Source of the DNA: Streptomyces mashuensis
Lineage (GTDB): Bacteria > Actinomycetota > Actinomycetes > Streptomycetales > Streptomycetaceae
DNA: 64,000 nucleotides
Assembly (NCBI RefSeq): GCF_014654785.1
Contig: NZ_BNBD01000002.1
Span: forward strand, 248,001-312,000
Direction: 5' to 3'
In this document: piece after piece, positions 40,978 to 52,800 of the stretch
Layout of the letters: each line of letters opens with the position of its first letter
Position numbering within the stretch: position 1 is the stretch's first letter
The notes under the pieces: generated by a model
Databases searched by the model: none
The model's input: the letters and a program-made list of their open reading frames with translations, nothing else
What the model was told of the DNA's origin: nothing
Translations under genes and position numbers: made by a program

Positions 40978-41316
40978 GTGAGTACACCGCCTGAGACACC
41001 CTCGCCGCGAAGCCTCGCCCGCGAAGTCGCCGGACTGCTCCTCGCCGCCGTCGGCATCCTCGTCGTGCTCGTTGCCCTGGGCGCCATGCACCCGGTGCTG
41101 AGCAGCAGCGTGGCGGCTGCAGGCACCTTCGCGGCCTTCCGCTTCCTGGCGCCTCCGAGGACCAGGGTCTCCCGCGCCGTCACCTGCACCATCAGTGCCA
41201 TCACGGCGGCAGCCGCCGTCGGCTGCGCCCTCGTGTACTTCCCGCTCCTCGGCTGGGTCGAAGTCGGCACAGCCCTCGCCGCGGCAGGCGTGTGGCTGGC
41301 CAGTGAGGGGGCCTAA
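40978..41316 (+). CDS. Small membrane protein before portal
   Basis: A 112-residue protein with three hydrophobic segments (EVAGLLLAAVGILVVLVALGAM, SSSVAAAGTFAAFRFL, and CTISAITAAAAVGCALVYF) starting at a GTG placed 26 nt after the phage promoter element. Three-span membrane proteins near head genes are seen in some actinophages; role unknown. Its stop codon overlaps the portal ATG (TAATG), so the two are co-translated. Confidence 0.65.
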   Translation: MSTPPETPSPRSLAREVAGLLLAAVGILVVLVALGAMHPVLSSSVAAAGTFAAFRFLAPPRTRVSRAVTCTISAITAAAAVGCALVYFPLLGWVEVGTALAAAGVWLASEGA

Positions 41317-43787
41317 TGCCACAGCGCCAGTTCCTGCCCGGTCTCCGCCGTCTCCTCGTTCCGCGCTCGCCGGTTCGGCTGGAAGAGAAGTCGGCCGGGC
41401 CGATCGGCAACTCGTACGTCTCCATGACCTATGCGGGCACCACGACCGTGTGGGGCACCGAGAACCGCGCCGCGGGCTGGGACCTCGACCGCGTCATCCA
41501 GGAGGGATACGAGCGGAGTATCTGGACCTTCAAGTCCGTCGAGGCGATCTCCAAGCACCCCGGCGCGCTCACCGTCGAGATCGGACGTGGTGGTGACGAG
41601 CGGCAGTTCGCGGAAACGCTCACCGACCACCCGCTCCTGCACGTCCTGAACGTCCAGGCCAACCCGCTGGAGCGGGCCACCGTCTTCAAGAAGCGACTCT
41701 CCGCGCAGCTCCTTTTGTCGAAGAAGGGCGCATTCGTCGAGATCACTCGCAGCCGCGGCGGCACCGTCACCCGCCTCGACCTGCTGCCGCCCAACCGGGT
41801 CGAGCCGATACCCGACAGTCGCGGCGACTACGTCTCCCACTTCGAATTCACGACATACGACGGACGGGTCCGGGAATTGGACCCCAGCCGCGTCGTCTGG
41901 CTACGTGACCCGCATCCGACCGATCCTTACTGCGGCGTCACGCCGCTGGAGGCCGCTGGCCTGTCTGTCGACCTGGATGTGAAAGCCCGGACGTACAACA
42001 TCGCCTTCATCGACAATGACGCGCGTCCGTCAGGAATCGTCGGGATCGACGTTGACGGTCTGGACCAGCGCGAGATCGACCGGATTCAGCAGCGTCTCGC
42101 CCCGGGCGCCCAGAACGCTGGCGAAACTGTCGTCGTCGGCAGCGGGCCGGGCGGGCTTAATTACGTGGACACCAGTACCCGTCCGCGCGACATGAATTAC
42201 GAGGCGCTGGCCAAGACGGCGAAGGACGAGATCCTGAGCGCGTTCGGCGTCCCGGAGAGCATCGTCGGCAATGCGAGCGAGCGCACGTATGCGAACGCCG
42301 ATCGGGAAGAGTGGAATTTCTGGCAGCACACTGAACTCCCTCACCTCGCACTGCTTGCGTCCGCCTTCGACCTAGACCTCGATGACGGGTGGTCGCTCCG
42401 CTTCAACACCTCCACCGTCGAGGCGCTCGAGTTCCCCCGCCGCCAGCGGAGGGAGGAAGCTAGGCAGGAGTGGAACGCCGGGCTGATCACGGTCGATGAG
42501 TACCGTGAGATCGCCGGACGGCGCCCCTTTAATGTCCCCCACACCCGAGCCCTGTGGATCAGTCCGCAGAAGGCGCCCGTCCCAGCCAACGAGCAGGATG
42601 CGGCCGCGCTCGGCGTCGGCCAGGACCCGGCGGCGGGAGGCGTGCCCGGCCTACCCGGCGCCGGCGGCCCGCCGCCCGCCATCGCCCCCTCCGGCCCTGC
42701 CGGCGGGTCAGCCGCCGACGCGGTCGCCGAGGCCCGAGGCCAGGCCCTGCAGGCAACCGCCGCCGCAGACGTCGCAGCCGCCCGCGGCACCGCCAGCGAT
42801 CCGGTGGCCGCGGACACAGCCGCAGCCGCCGTCGACCAGGCCCGCAGCAACGTTCCTCTCGCCTTGCCCGGTGACGCCGCCGACGACGTCACGGCCGCGC
42901 GCACCACCCTGGAGCCGCCAACAGCCCACGGGGCTGCTGCAACGGACGTCGACGCCGCGCGCAGTCGCATCGAGCACAAGGAGCTGCCCCGAGAGGATGA
43001 CGGATTCGAGGTCACCGACAGCGACTTCGATACGGCCGCCGCCGCCATCACCGCGGCACTCACCGCGTTGCTTGCCCGGCAAGAGGGCGTAATCACTGCC
43101 CGTCTGCATGCACCCAAGTTCCGTAAGCACACCCGGTACTGGGAGCCGGACGGCGACACCGACGTACGCCAGGGTGACGGTCCGATCGACGGAGCGCGCG
43201 TTGTCGGCGCGGCACGGTGGGAAGAGGAGACGGCCAGCACTCTGGCCCCCATCCTCCAGCAGACCGCAGTGACCACCGCGGCGGCCCTGAGTAGGAGCAT
43301 GAGGGGCGCAGTCACCGTGCTGCCGAGCGCGGCCGCCGCCGGGCTCGCCGCCTCGACCATGGCCGGGCGTGCGCTCGCGGCACTGCTCTCCGACTTGGCC
43401 GAGGCCCTCGACACAGCACAAAGCGAGCCCGTCATCCTCCACGACCTCACCGACACGGTGGCCGCGTTCTATCGCGCGCGCTCCGCGAAGTTCATCGCCC
43501 TGCTCGCCGAGTCCTGCGCCGTCGCGACCGTCAACGGTGCGGCCGATGCCGCCGCCGAAGGTGCGGGGCCCACGGTGCTGCGCACCTGGGTCACCCGCGG
43601 AGACACCCGAGTCCGGCCCGCCCACATGGAGCTGAACGGCACCACCCTGCCCGTCGGTATCCCTTACACCGTCCACGGCTCCACCCTGCGTTACCCCGGG
43701 GACCCGTTCGCGCCCGCTGGTCTCACCCTCAACTGCCGCTGCCGCCTCCGATACCGCACTGGCCCCAGCTCCCGGGAGACCTCCTGA
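41316..43787 (+). CDS. Portal protein fused to MuF-type domain
   Basis: An 823-residue protein. Residues 1-450 match phage portal proteins (SVEAISKHPGALTVEIG, LDLLPPNRVEPIPD, VWLRDPHPTDPYCGVTPLEAAGLSVDLD, ALAKTAKDEILSAFGVPESIVG). A long Ala-rich helical linker follows, then a C-terminal domain with VTRGDTRVRPAHMELNGT and NCRCRLRYR (near 806-813), the hallmark of the SPP1 gp7/Mu gpF head-morphogenesis family. In most phages these are separate genes. The portal is the DNA gate of the capsid; the MuF domain is packaged with it. Start: ATG 41316 with GAGGGGG upstream. Confidence 0.9.
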   Translation: MPQRQFLPGLRRLLVPRSPVRLEEKSAGPIGNSYVSMTYAGTTTVWGTENRAAGWDLDRVIQEGYERSIWTFKSVEAISKHPGALTVEIGRGGDERQFAETLTDHPLLHVLNVQANPLERATVFKKRLSAQLLLSKKGAFVEITRSRGGTVTRLDLLPPNRVEPIPDSRGDYVSHFEFTTYDGRVRELDPSRVVWLRDPHPTDPYCGVTPLEAAGLSVDLDVKARTYNIAFIDNDARPSGIVGIDVDGLDQREIDRIQQRLAPGAQNAGETVVVGSGPGGLNYVDTSTRPRDMNYEALAKTAKDEILSAFGVPESIVGNASERTYANADREEWNFWQHTELPHLALLASAFDLDLDDGWSLRFNTSTVEALEFPRRQRREEARQEWNAGLITVDEYREIAGRRPFNVPHTRALWISPQKAPVPANEQDAAALGVGQDPAAGGVPGLPGAGGPPPAIAPSGPAGGSAADAVAEARGQALQATAAADVAAARGTASDPVAADTAAAAVDQARSNVPLALPGDAADDVTAARTTLEPPTAHGAAATDVDAARSRIEHKELPREDDGFEVTDSDFDTAAAAITAALTALLARQEGVITARLHAPKFRKHTRYWEPDGDTDVRQGDGPIDGARVVGAARWEEETASTLAPILQQTAVTTAAALSRSMRGAVTVLPSAAAAGLAASTMAGRALAALLSDLAEALDTAQSEPVILHDLTDTVAAFYRARSAKFIALLAESCAVATVNGAADAAAEGAGPTVLRTWVTRGDTRVRPAHMELNGTTLPVGIPYTVHGSTLRYPGDPFAPAGLTLNCRCRLRYRTGPSSRETS

Positions 43788-43826
43788 CCTAGCCAGCCAT
43801 CTGGTCTCCCTGAGCCGCCGTCCATC

Positions 43827-43868
43827 AGCACGCGACGCTAACCGAGTGCGATGTGCATGGTCCGCGCC
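43827..43868 (+). promoter_or_regulatory. Predicted phage promoter for giant gene
   Basis: AGCACGCGACGCTAAC at 43827-43842 ends 26 nt before the ATG at 43869, which is preceded by CCGCGCC and has no ribosome binding site. Confidence 0.75.
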
Positions 43869-46800
43869 ATGGTGAATCGCACTTCCCCGGCCGACCTGAG
43901 TCGCACCCTTGAGGCCAAGTCCGTACGTCGGCCGTGGAACGCTGCCCTGCACCCCAGGGACTCGAAGGGCAGGTTCATCGAGACCGGCGGCGTCGCGAGG
44001 TTGTGGTCAGGCAAGCTCGCCCGCGTCGTTCGTGCCCTCCCGCATGACCGCGTGCTCGTCCAGGACCGCGCGGCCGACGGGACCTACACCGGGCGACGCC
44101 ACAGCACCAGCGCCCGCTGGATCACGATGGTTGCGCGCCCCGACGGCAGCGCCCCCACCTCGAACCAGAAGAAGGTCGAGGCAGAGGACGCTCGCCGCGA
44201 TCAGGACGAGCGGCGTGGCCTGGGTCTCTCCCGCGACGACCACGGAGACCCGGACACCCCCGATGAACCGCACGACGCCGACGACGAGGGCAACCCCATC
44301 GGAGGCGATGCCGGCGACAGCCCCGCAGGCGACGATCAGGACGAGCCCGAGGACGGGCACCACGACGTCGACACCGCCGCGCTGCCCAACCGCAAGGCCC
44401 GCGCCGGAGCCCGATTCGAGGACACCGCCGCCGTACGCCGCCACTTCCTCGACCTGGCCCAGCAGCCCGGCGCCAACGCGCCGGCGCTGCGCCGCTTGGC
44501 TGGTGACGAGGATCTACAGGTCACCCCGTCTGGCGGCCTAGTCACCACCCGGGACGACGCCACCGGCCGCTGGTACCTCACCTCCACCGGCACCGGCGGC
44601 TACCTCGGCGTCGGCGACTTCGCCACCCGCGAGGAAGCTGAAGCGGCGGCCGATTACATCAATGAGCACGTCCGCAATGGGCACATCATGCCGGGCGAGT
44701 TCAACGAGCCGATCGATTTCTCCGACCCCAAGATCGCCGAATGGCTCCTGACGTGGCGCTCCACGAAGGGTGAGGACGCAGAGCAGGCCATCCGCCGGGC
44801 CGTACGGGACTTCCACGCCTCCTGGGAGAACGACAACGCCCCGAAGGCCCCGGTTGCCAGCCAGCAGCGTGCCCAGGCTCGTGGACGGTTCACCACGCTC
44901 CAGCAGGTCCGCGCTAACTGGTCCCAGCGGGCTGATGCCCTGCGCGCCTCCGGCAGCGAGCAGGACCGGCGCGCGGCCCGGGACCTCGATGCCCTGGTGA
45001 AGGAGCAGCGCCTCAAGCTCGTGGGCGGCGGCCAGTTCGTCGCTCGCCGGATTGAAGGCGACTGGTACCTGCACGCCACTGGTACGGGGCAGCAGATGCC
45101 ATGGTGGTTCGACCGGCAGGGCGACGCCAAGGGCTTCGCCGAGCACATCGTCGGCGCGCTCAAGGACAAGGACGGGGCGCCGCTCGACTTCTCCGACCCC
45201 AAGTTCGCCGAGTACCGGCGGACCTGGCGCTCCGCGAAGGGCCGCGACTACCAGCAGGAGTGGACGGCTGCCCGCGCCCTGTGGGACCAGGACCACCCGC
45301 CGAAGCACAGCATCGCGACCGACCGGCTTGCTGAGACGCTGCGCCGTCGCCCCTTCGGTGACGACGACGGCCAGGCGCCGAAGGCGGACGCGCCCACGCA
45401 GTCGACAACAAAGCCCGAGGTCACCGACAAGCCCGAGACCCCGGAGCACGTGCGGGCGGACTCCGCGGAGAGCGAGCAGGAGAGGAGCACGTCGGCCGAG
45501 GAGCCGGCGTCGGCTCCCGAGCCTGCCGTAGTCCAGCAGCTGGAGGAGGGCTCGGAGCCCGAGACCGACGGTCGGCCGGTAGGCGTACCCAAGGAGGCCG
45601 AGCCGGTCGAAGGCGTGCCCGGGTACTGGGCGACTTCCTGGAACCCCGGGCCGGTCACCGTGTACGGCCCGGACGGGGCCCGTATCGCCTCCGTCGTCGG
45701 CAGTTACAGCGACCGTCACGCCATGGTCGATGGCGTCTACGTGCCCATCGGCAGCAACGCGAACATCGCCGACCAGATCATCGCCCGCCACCACTTGGCC
45801 ACCACTAACCCGGACCAGGCCGACCACGTGCACCTGGCGTGGACCACCCACAAGGGCAAGCGGGTCCTGGCCGTGCGCGGCACCATCAAGAACGACGCTC
45901 GCGATGACCGGGCAGTCGGCGCCGCCGGAAAGCTGGCCTGGTCCCCGGTCCAGAAGGCCCGCATCACGGGCACCCAGTGGAAGCCGGAGACTCGCGACCG
46001 CAAGGCCGCCGACATCCTCGCCGCTTTCGTCCGGCAAGGCCGCAACGTCCGCGTCACCGACGAGGACCGCAACAACGCCGGCGCTCCGGATACCGCGCAG
46101 CTGGACGAGGACGCTAAGGAGCTCCGGGCGATGCCCGAGGCGGACCTGCGCCAGCACCGCGACAACCTCAAGGTCCACGCCGAGGTCGCGACCACCCCGG
46201 CCCGCAAGCAGCGAGCCCGCGCCGCCCTGCAGAAGGTCGAAGCCGAGCTCGAGCGGCGCCGCATCGACCAGGCCGACGAGAACAACCACGACGAGCCCCA
46301 GCCCCCCAAGCCGAGCGCACAGGACCGCGCGGCCGCGATGAGCGACGAAGACCTCACCGAGGCCATCAACCGCTCCGAGCGGGACCGCGGCACCTACGGC
46401 CCTCGCCGCGGCGACCGGCTCAATGAGGACGAGCAGGCCCTGTACGCCGATCGTCGCCGCCGGACCACCGAGCGCGTCAACCAGGCGGAGCGCCCCCAGG
46501 ATCTGAGCGACGAAGACCTTGCCACCCGCATCAAGGAGCTGCAGTCCCGGGAACGAGCCCACAAGCCGTCGGGGACGATCCACGAAGAAGAAGACCTCGC
46601 CCCCGAGCGGGACCTGTGGAACCAGGTAACCGAGCGTCTGGCAGATGCCGAGACCGAGCAGCAGGCTCGCCGTCTCCACGCCATCCAGCAGCGTCCGCCG
46701 GTCCAAGACCTCGAAGACGACGCCCTGGAGAAGGAGTTCCTGAGCCTGCCCGCCCGCATGCGACGCCTGGGCGCGGAACAGAACGAGATCCTGGCGGCCC

Positions 46801-49800
46801 GCCGGCACGCGGTGTACGAGGAACGGCAGAACCGAAAGGCCGACGTCTACCGCAACGGCCCCGACCCTGCCGGGCTCAACGACGCGGACCTGGACCAGGC
46901 GTTCCGCGACCTCCACAAGAAGCGGAACCTCACCACCGGCCGGGAGCGGGAGGCCCTGGAGGAGCGACTGAAGGCCCTCTTCGAAGAACAGAACCGCCGC
47001 GGCGCCGAGGGCCGTGAGCAGAAGGTCAACCGTGCGGAGGCCCGAGAAGACCCGCTCACCAGCTCGTACGGTATCTCCGTCCGGGTCGACGGCAACGACT
47101 ACGGCCAGATCAGCTACCACGAGCACGACTCCCCGTACGCGGGCGGCCACAAGGCCGGGTGGAACGCACAGCGCCAGCGCCACGGCAGCACCCTGGGCGC
47201 CTTCCCGAGCATGCCCGAGGCTCTGGCCGCGATCGTCGACAGCTACGACACCGACCCCGCGAGCGAGCCGGTGCGCCTGTATGGCCCCGTGCGCCGCGTG
47301 TGGGTGCCGAAGATGTTCTTCGAGCTGTACCAGTCCTCCCGCCGGGCCGACTCCTTCCCGGCAGCGAGCAAGGAACGCCAGACCCTCTACGGTCTGTTCA
47401 AGGGACACGGCTACGGCTGGTCCGACAACACCAACCCGATCACCGGGAAGATCGGCAAGGGCGCGAACATCGACGTGCCCGAGGGCCTGCTCGCAGAGTT
47501 CCACCGGGTCACCGAGGATCTGTCTCGCGAGATGATGCTCCGGTCCAGCGACCGGGAACTGGACTCGTCGGATCGGTCGAAGGCCCGCACCCGGCTGGCC
47601 TCCATCAACGCTGCGCTGCACGGGATCGACGGACAGCGCACCGCAGTACGCAAGGATGGCGGGGACGACGACCGCAAGGTCATCTCCCGCGAGGAGATCG
47701 AGGCGCAGCAGGCAGCCCTGCGCGCGGCTCTCGGAACGGATGAAGGGGCTGACGGTGAGCATCTACAGCCAGACGGCCAGGGACCACTGGACGAAGTACC
47801 GTCCGCGGGAGCTGGCAGCGATGGACGACGCGGAGACGTTCTTCCTGAACAAGGGCAGGGAGATCGAGACGGCGATTCTGGCGGCCGAGGAGGCGCTGGA
47901 GGCGACCGTGCTGGCGGCGACGGAGTACGAGAGCCGGGCGGGTCAGATCAGGCAGATCAGGGCGGACGCGACCGCGATGGTTCTGCGGGAGCTGCTGCCG
48001 GAGCCGGAGCCGGAGACCGAGGAGCTGCCGGCACTCAGTCCGGAGATGCGGGATCTGCTGGCGATGCAGGACGCGGTGTACGACATGTAGCGCCGCGCTT
48101 CCGGCCAAACCCGGCCGACGCCGCCACCAAGGGACCGATCCAGCGTGCCGCCGCGAACGTCGAGGCCATCCGGGTCCTGAAGCGGCTCGAGCGGGAGAAC
48201 CGCCCGGCCACCGAGAAGGAGAAGGTCACCCTTGCCCGCTGGAGCGGGTGGGGCGCGGTTCCGATCATGTTCGCCTCGGAGCCGAACGAGAAGGAACCCC
48301 GCTACCAGCAGGGCGGCGCACGGTACGGCAAGTTCGCGCAGGACCACGCCCGCTGGGCGGAGTACCGCGACCTGCGCACCATGCTCTCCGACGAGCTGAC
48401 GCCGCTGGAATGGCAGCAGGCCCGGCGCGGCACGCTGTCGATGCACTACACGCCGCAGCCCATCGCCGAGGCGATGTGGGACGGCCTCAAAGCACTGGGG
48501 TTCGAGCGCGGTGACGTCCTCGAGGCCGGCTCCGGCTCCGGCACATTCTTCGGCGTCTCCCCGGAAGGCGCCCGCCTCACTGGCATCGAGCTGGACCCGA
48601 CCACGGCGCGGATCGCGAAAGCGATCTACCCGGACGCCAACGTCCTGAACGAGAACTTCGCCGAGACCGACGCCCACCCCGGCACGTTCGACGCGAGCAT
48701 CGGCAACGTCCCCTTCGCCTCGGTGCCTTTCGGCGACAAGCGGTACCCGGCGGAGTCCCTGCACAACGGGTTCATCACCAAGGAACTCGCACTGACGAGG
48801 CCGGGTGGAATCACCCTGCTCATCACCTCCCGGCACACCCTCGACTCCAAGGGCGACAAGGCTCGCAAGCAGATCGCCAAGTACGGCGACCTCATCGGCG
48901 CTGTCCGCCTGCCGTCCGGTGTCTTCAACGACGCCGGGACCAGCGTCGTCACCGACGTCCTGGTGCTGCGGCGCCGCGCCGACGGTGACGACCCGGGCGA
49001 CACCTCGTGGCTGAATGCGCCCGAGCGGAAGGTCGGGGACGTCCGCGAGCACGTCAACTCGTACTTCACCGAGCATCCCGAACACATCCTCGGCGACCTG
49101 ACCACCGAGTCGTCTCCATTCGGGCCGCGCCTGACCGTCAAGGGCAACCCGGCCAAGGCCGCCGACCAGCTCCGGGACGCGTTGAAGGACATCGCGACCA
49201 AGGCGAAGGCCGACGGCAACGGTTACAAGCCGCACCCCGACGGCGACAACCGGCCGCCCGTGCTCCTGCAGACCGCGCGGGAGAAGCACGCCAACGACTG
49301 GACCGGCCGTCTCTACGAGGGCGACGACGGCAAGCTCTACCAGCACGTCAACGGCGGGAACCCCGTCGTCGTCGAGCCGTCCGACGGCCGCGAGGACCAG
49401 CTCCGCGCCCTGATGGAGCTGCGCGACGTCGCTGCCGAGCTGCGTGTGCTGGACCGCAAGAACGCGGAGGACGAGCGCGCCGAGAAGCTGCGCGCCCAGC
49501 TCCGCGGCCTTCACACCGCGTACGTCGAGCAGCACGGGCCCCTGTCCAAGCCCGGTCAGTTCCGCAGCATGAAGACCGGCACGCGGCCGGACGGGACGGA
49601 GGAGCGGACACCGACCGCGTTTGGCTATTTCCGCTCCGACCCGGACGCCGGTTCGGTCCTCGCCCTGGAACGGTGGGACGCGGACAAGCAGGAGCCGATC
49701 CTCTCCCGCGTCTTCGATGAGCGCGCCGCCGCGCGCCGGCAGCCGCTCGACCGGACCGACGACCCGAAGACCGCTCTGTCCGCGGTCGTGGCCGCGACCG

Positions 49801-52800
49801 GCGAAGTCGACCTCGGCGAGATCGCCCGCCTGCTGAACATGGACCCCCAGGACGCCCTCCGGGCGCTGGGCAACGAGGTCTTCACCGACCCGACCACCGG
49901 CCGCCTGGAGCTGGCCGGCGCCTACCTGTCCGGCCCCGTCCGCGACAAGCTCGAAGCCGCACGCCGAGCCGCCGAGAAGGACCCGGCGTTCGCCGTCAAC
50001 GTCTCCGCGCTCGAAGCGGTCCAGCCACCCGACCGCACCATCGGCGAGTTCACGCCGGAGATGGGTGCGCACTGGACGCCGCCCGAGCTACTGCAAGGGT
50101 TCCTGCGCGAGTACCTGGGCGACAAGACGCTGCGCGTCGCGCATGACGACCGCTACGGCTGGATGCTCTACACCGGCCAGGTCCCCAAGGCCAACAACGT
50201 CCTGCACGGCGTCGCGGCCGACGAGGAAAAGGGCACCAAGGGCAAGAACGCGGTCGAGATCGCCCGCGCCATCCTCGGCCACGGCTCGCTGACGATCTAC
50301 CGCGACGACAAGCGCCGGGACGTCGACGAAGAAACGTCACGGCTGGTCCGGCAGAAGGCCGACCAGATGCGGTCGGAGTTCGCGAAGTACGCGACGGCCA
50401 ACGCCGACCGGCTCACACGGCTGACCGACTCCTACAACAAGATCATGAACGGGCATGTCGTCCGTTCGTACGACGGCATGAGCCCGTCCCTGGACGGCTT
50501 CACCCCGGACCGCACCCCGCACGCCTGGCAGCGCTCCGGCGCCGCCCGCATGCAGTTCGAGCGCTCGGTGATCCTCGCCCATGAAGTCGGCCTGGGCAAG
50601 ACCAGCACGCTCGTCATGGGCACCCAAGCCCTCAAGGCGTCCGGGCAGATCGAGAAGCCGTACGCCGTCGTCCCCGACCACCTCGCCCAGCAGTGGTACG
50701 ACGAGGCGCGGTTCCTCTACCCCAACGCCGAGATCCACCTGATCACCAGCGGGGACCTGGCCGACGGGCGCCGCGACAGCACCCTGGAGTGGCTGCGCGC
50801 CAACAAGCCGGACCTCGTCATCTTCACCGAACCCGCCTTCGGCTCGATCAAGATGAGCCCCGAGGCGCAGGAGGAGTACGAGTTCCGGGAGCTGCAAGCT
50901 CTGCGGGAACAGCTCGACCGGCAGTACGAGGACGCGACCAACCCAGATCACCCGTTCATCGTCGCCAAGATCGAGCAGCGCATCGCGACGGTCCAGAACA
51001 AGATCAGCAAGAACGCAGCGCCGATGCGGACGCCCGGCCAGACGTACTGGGACGACCTCGGGTACGACTACGCCGTCGTCGACGAGGCCCACCGGTACAA
51101 GGGCGTCGGCTTCCGCTCCCGCGAGGGCGGCGGTGACCCCGCCTCCATCCGCGGCATCGACCTGCACCAGAAGCTCACCGACCTGCACCGCCGCCGTGCC
51201 GGCCGCGCCACCGTCACCCTGGCCACCGGCACGCCCCTGTCCAACAGCATCACCGAGCAGTTCACGATGCTCGCCTTGGCCGCCCCGTGGGTCCTGGACT
51301 CCTACAAGGCAGGCGCCCCGGACCTGTGGGCCGCGACCTTCGGCCGCAAGACCCTCCGTGTCGAAAACGCCCCCGATGGGTCCGGCCTGCGCGTTGTGGA
51401 GCGCTTCTCCGAGTTCCACAACCGCCGCGCCATGAAGACCATGTGGGGCTTGGTCGCGGACACCAAGCGCGCTGACGACGTCGGCATCCCCCGCCCGAAG
51501 ATCGCGAACGGCGGCCCCAACCTGGTCATGGTCGATCCGACCAAGGACCAGACAGCCCGACTGAAGCAGCTCGTCGCCCGCGGACGCGCGATCCACAACG
51601 GCGACGTCGACCGGTCGCAAGACAACATGCTCGCCGTCTCCAACGAGGGCACGTCCGTCGCGCTGGACCCGCGGCTCGTCGACCCCAAGGCACCCGCCGG
51701 CAACAAGCTCGCCGCCGTCGCCGCCCGGCATGTCGAGCGCTACCACCAGCACAAGGACCGCGTCTACAAGACGTACTACGGCAGCACCGAGGACCACCCG
51801 ACCCCCGGCGCCCTCCAGATGATCTTCCTGAACGAGGGCGTACCGGGCGGCAACAACCGCGGCTCCTTCGACGCGTACGCCGAACTCAAGCGGCTCATGG
51901 TCGCGGGCGGCATCCCCGAAGAGAAGATCGCGTTCGTCCAGGACCACAAGAAGACGGGCAAGCCCGAGGAACTGGCCGAGCTGTTCCGCCGCGCCCGCGA
52001 CGGTGAGATAGCCGTACTCATCGGCTCCAGCAGCGTTGCCGGCACCGGCATGAACGCCCAGAACCGCATGGTGTCGCTGACCCACGTCGACCTCGACTGG
52101 GGCGCCGCGCAGATGGAGCAGCGCAACGGCCGCGCCATCCGCTACGGCAACCAGAACCCCGTAGTCGACATCGACATCTTCGCCACCAAGGGCAGCCTCG
52201 ACGGCTGGAAGGCCGGGTTCGTGGCATCCAAGGCCGAGGGTCTGGTCGACATCCAGCGCCCGGAGATGGCCGACAGTGACACGCGCGACACCGTCACCGA
52301 GCTGGACGTCGACTACCCCGACTACGAGACGATGGAAGCCGAGATCGGCGGCAACCCCTACATGAGCCAGCTCATGAAGGCCCGCCGTCTCCTGCGTGAC
52401 CTGGAGATCGACCAGCACAATGAGGCTGCCGAGCGCGTCCGCCGCCAGGAGGCCCTGGCCGACCTGAAGCAGGAACTCGCCGACACCCGCGACGGCATCG
52501 CCCGCCGTGAGGAAGCCCTGCCCCGTATCCGCGACGTCCGCGGCACCTTCGCCATGAACCTCGACGGCCTGCCGTACACGGAGCGCGCCGACGCTGCGGC
52601 AGCCCTGCACCGGCAGGTCACCACCCAGCTTCTGGAGCACGACCGCGACGGCATAGGCCCCTGGAAGGTGCTGGGCCAGTTCGGTGGCCTCGACGTCGCC
52701 GTGCGGACCGAACGGCGCGCGGACGGCAAACTCATCGCACACGTCGGCTTCCCTGACCTGGCACGCTCGGACTTCGAGCGTGGGCCGGATGACCTGAAGA

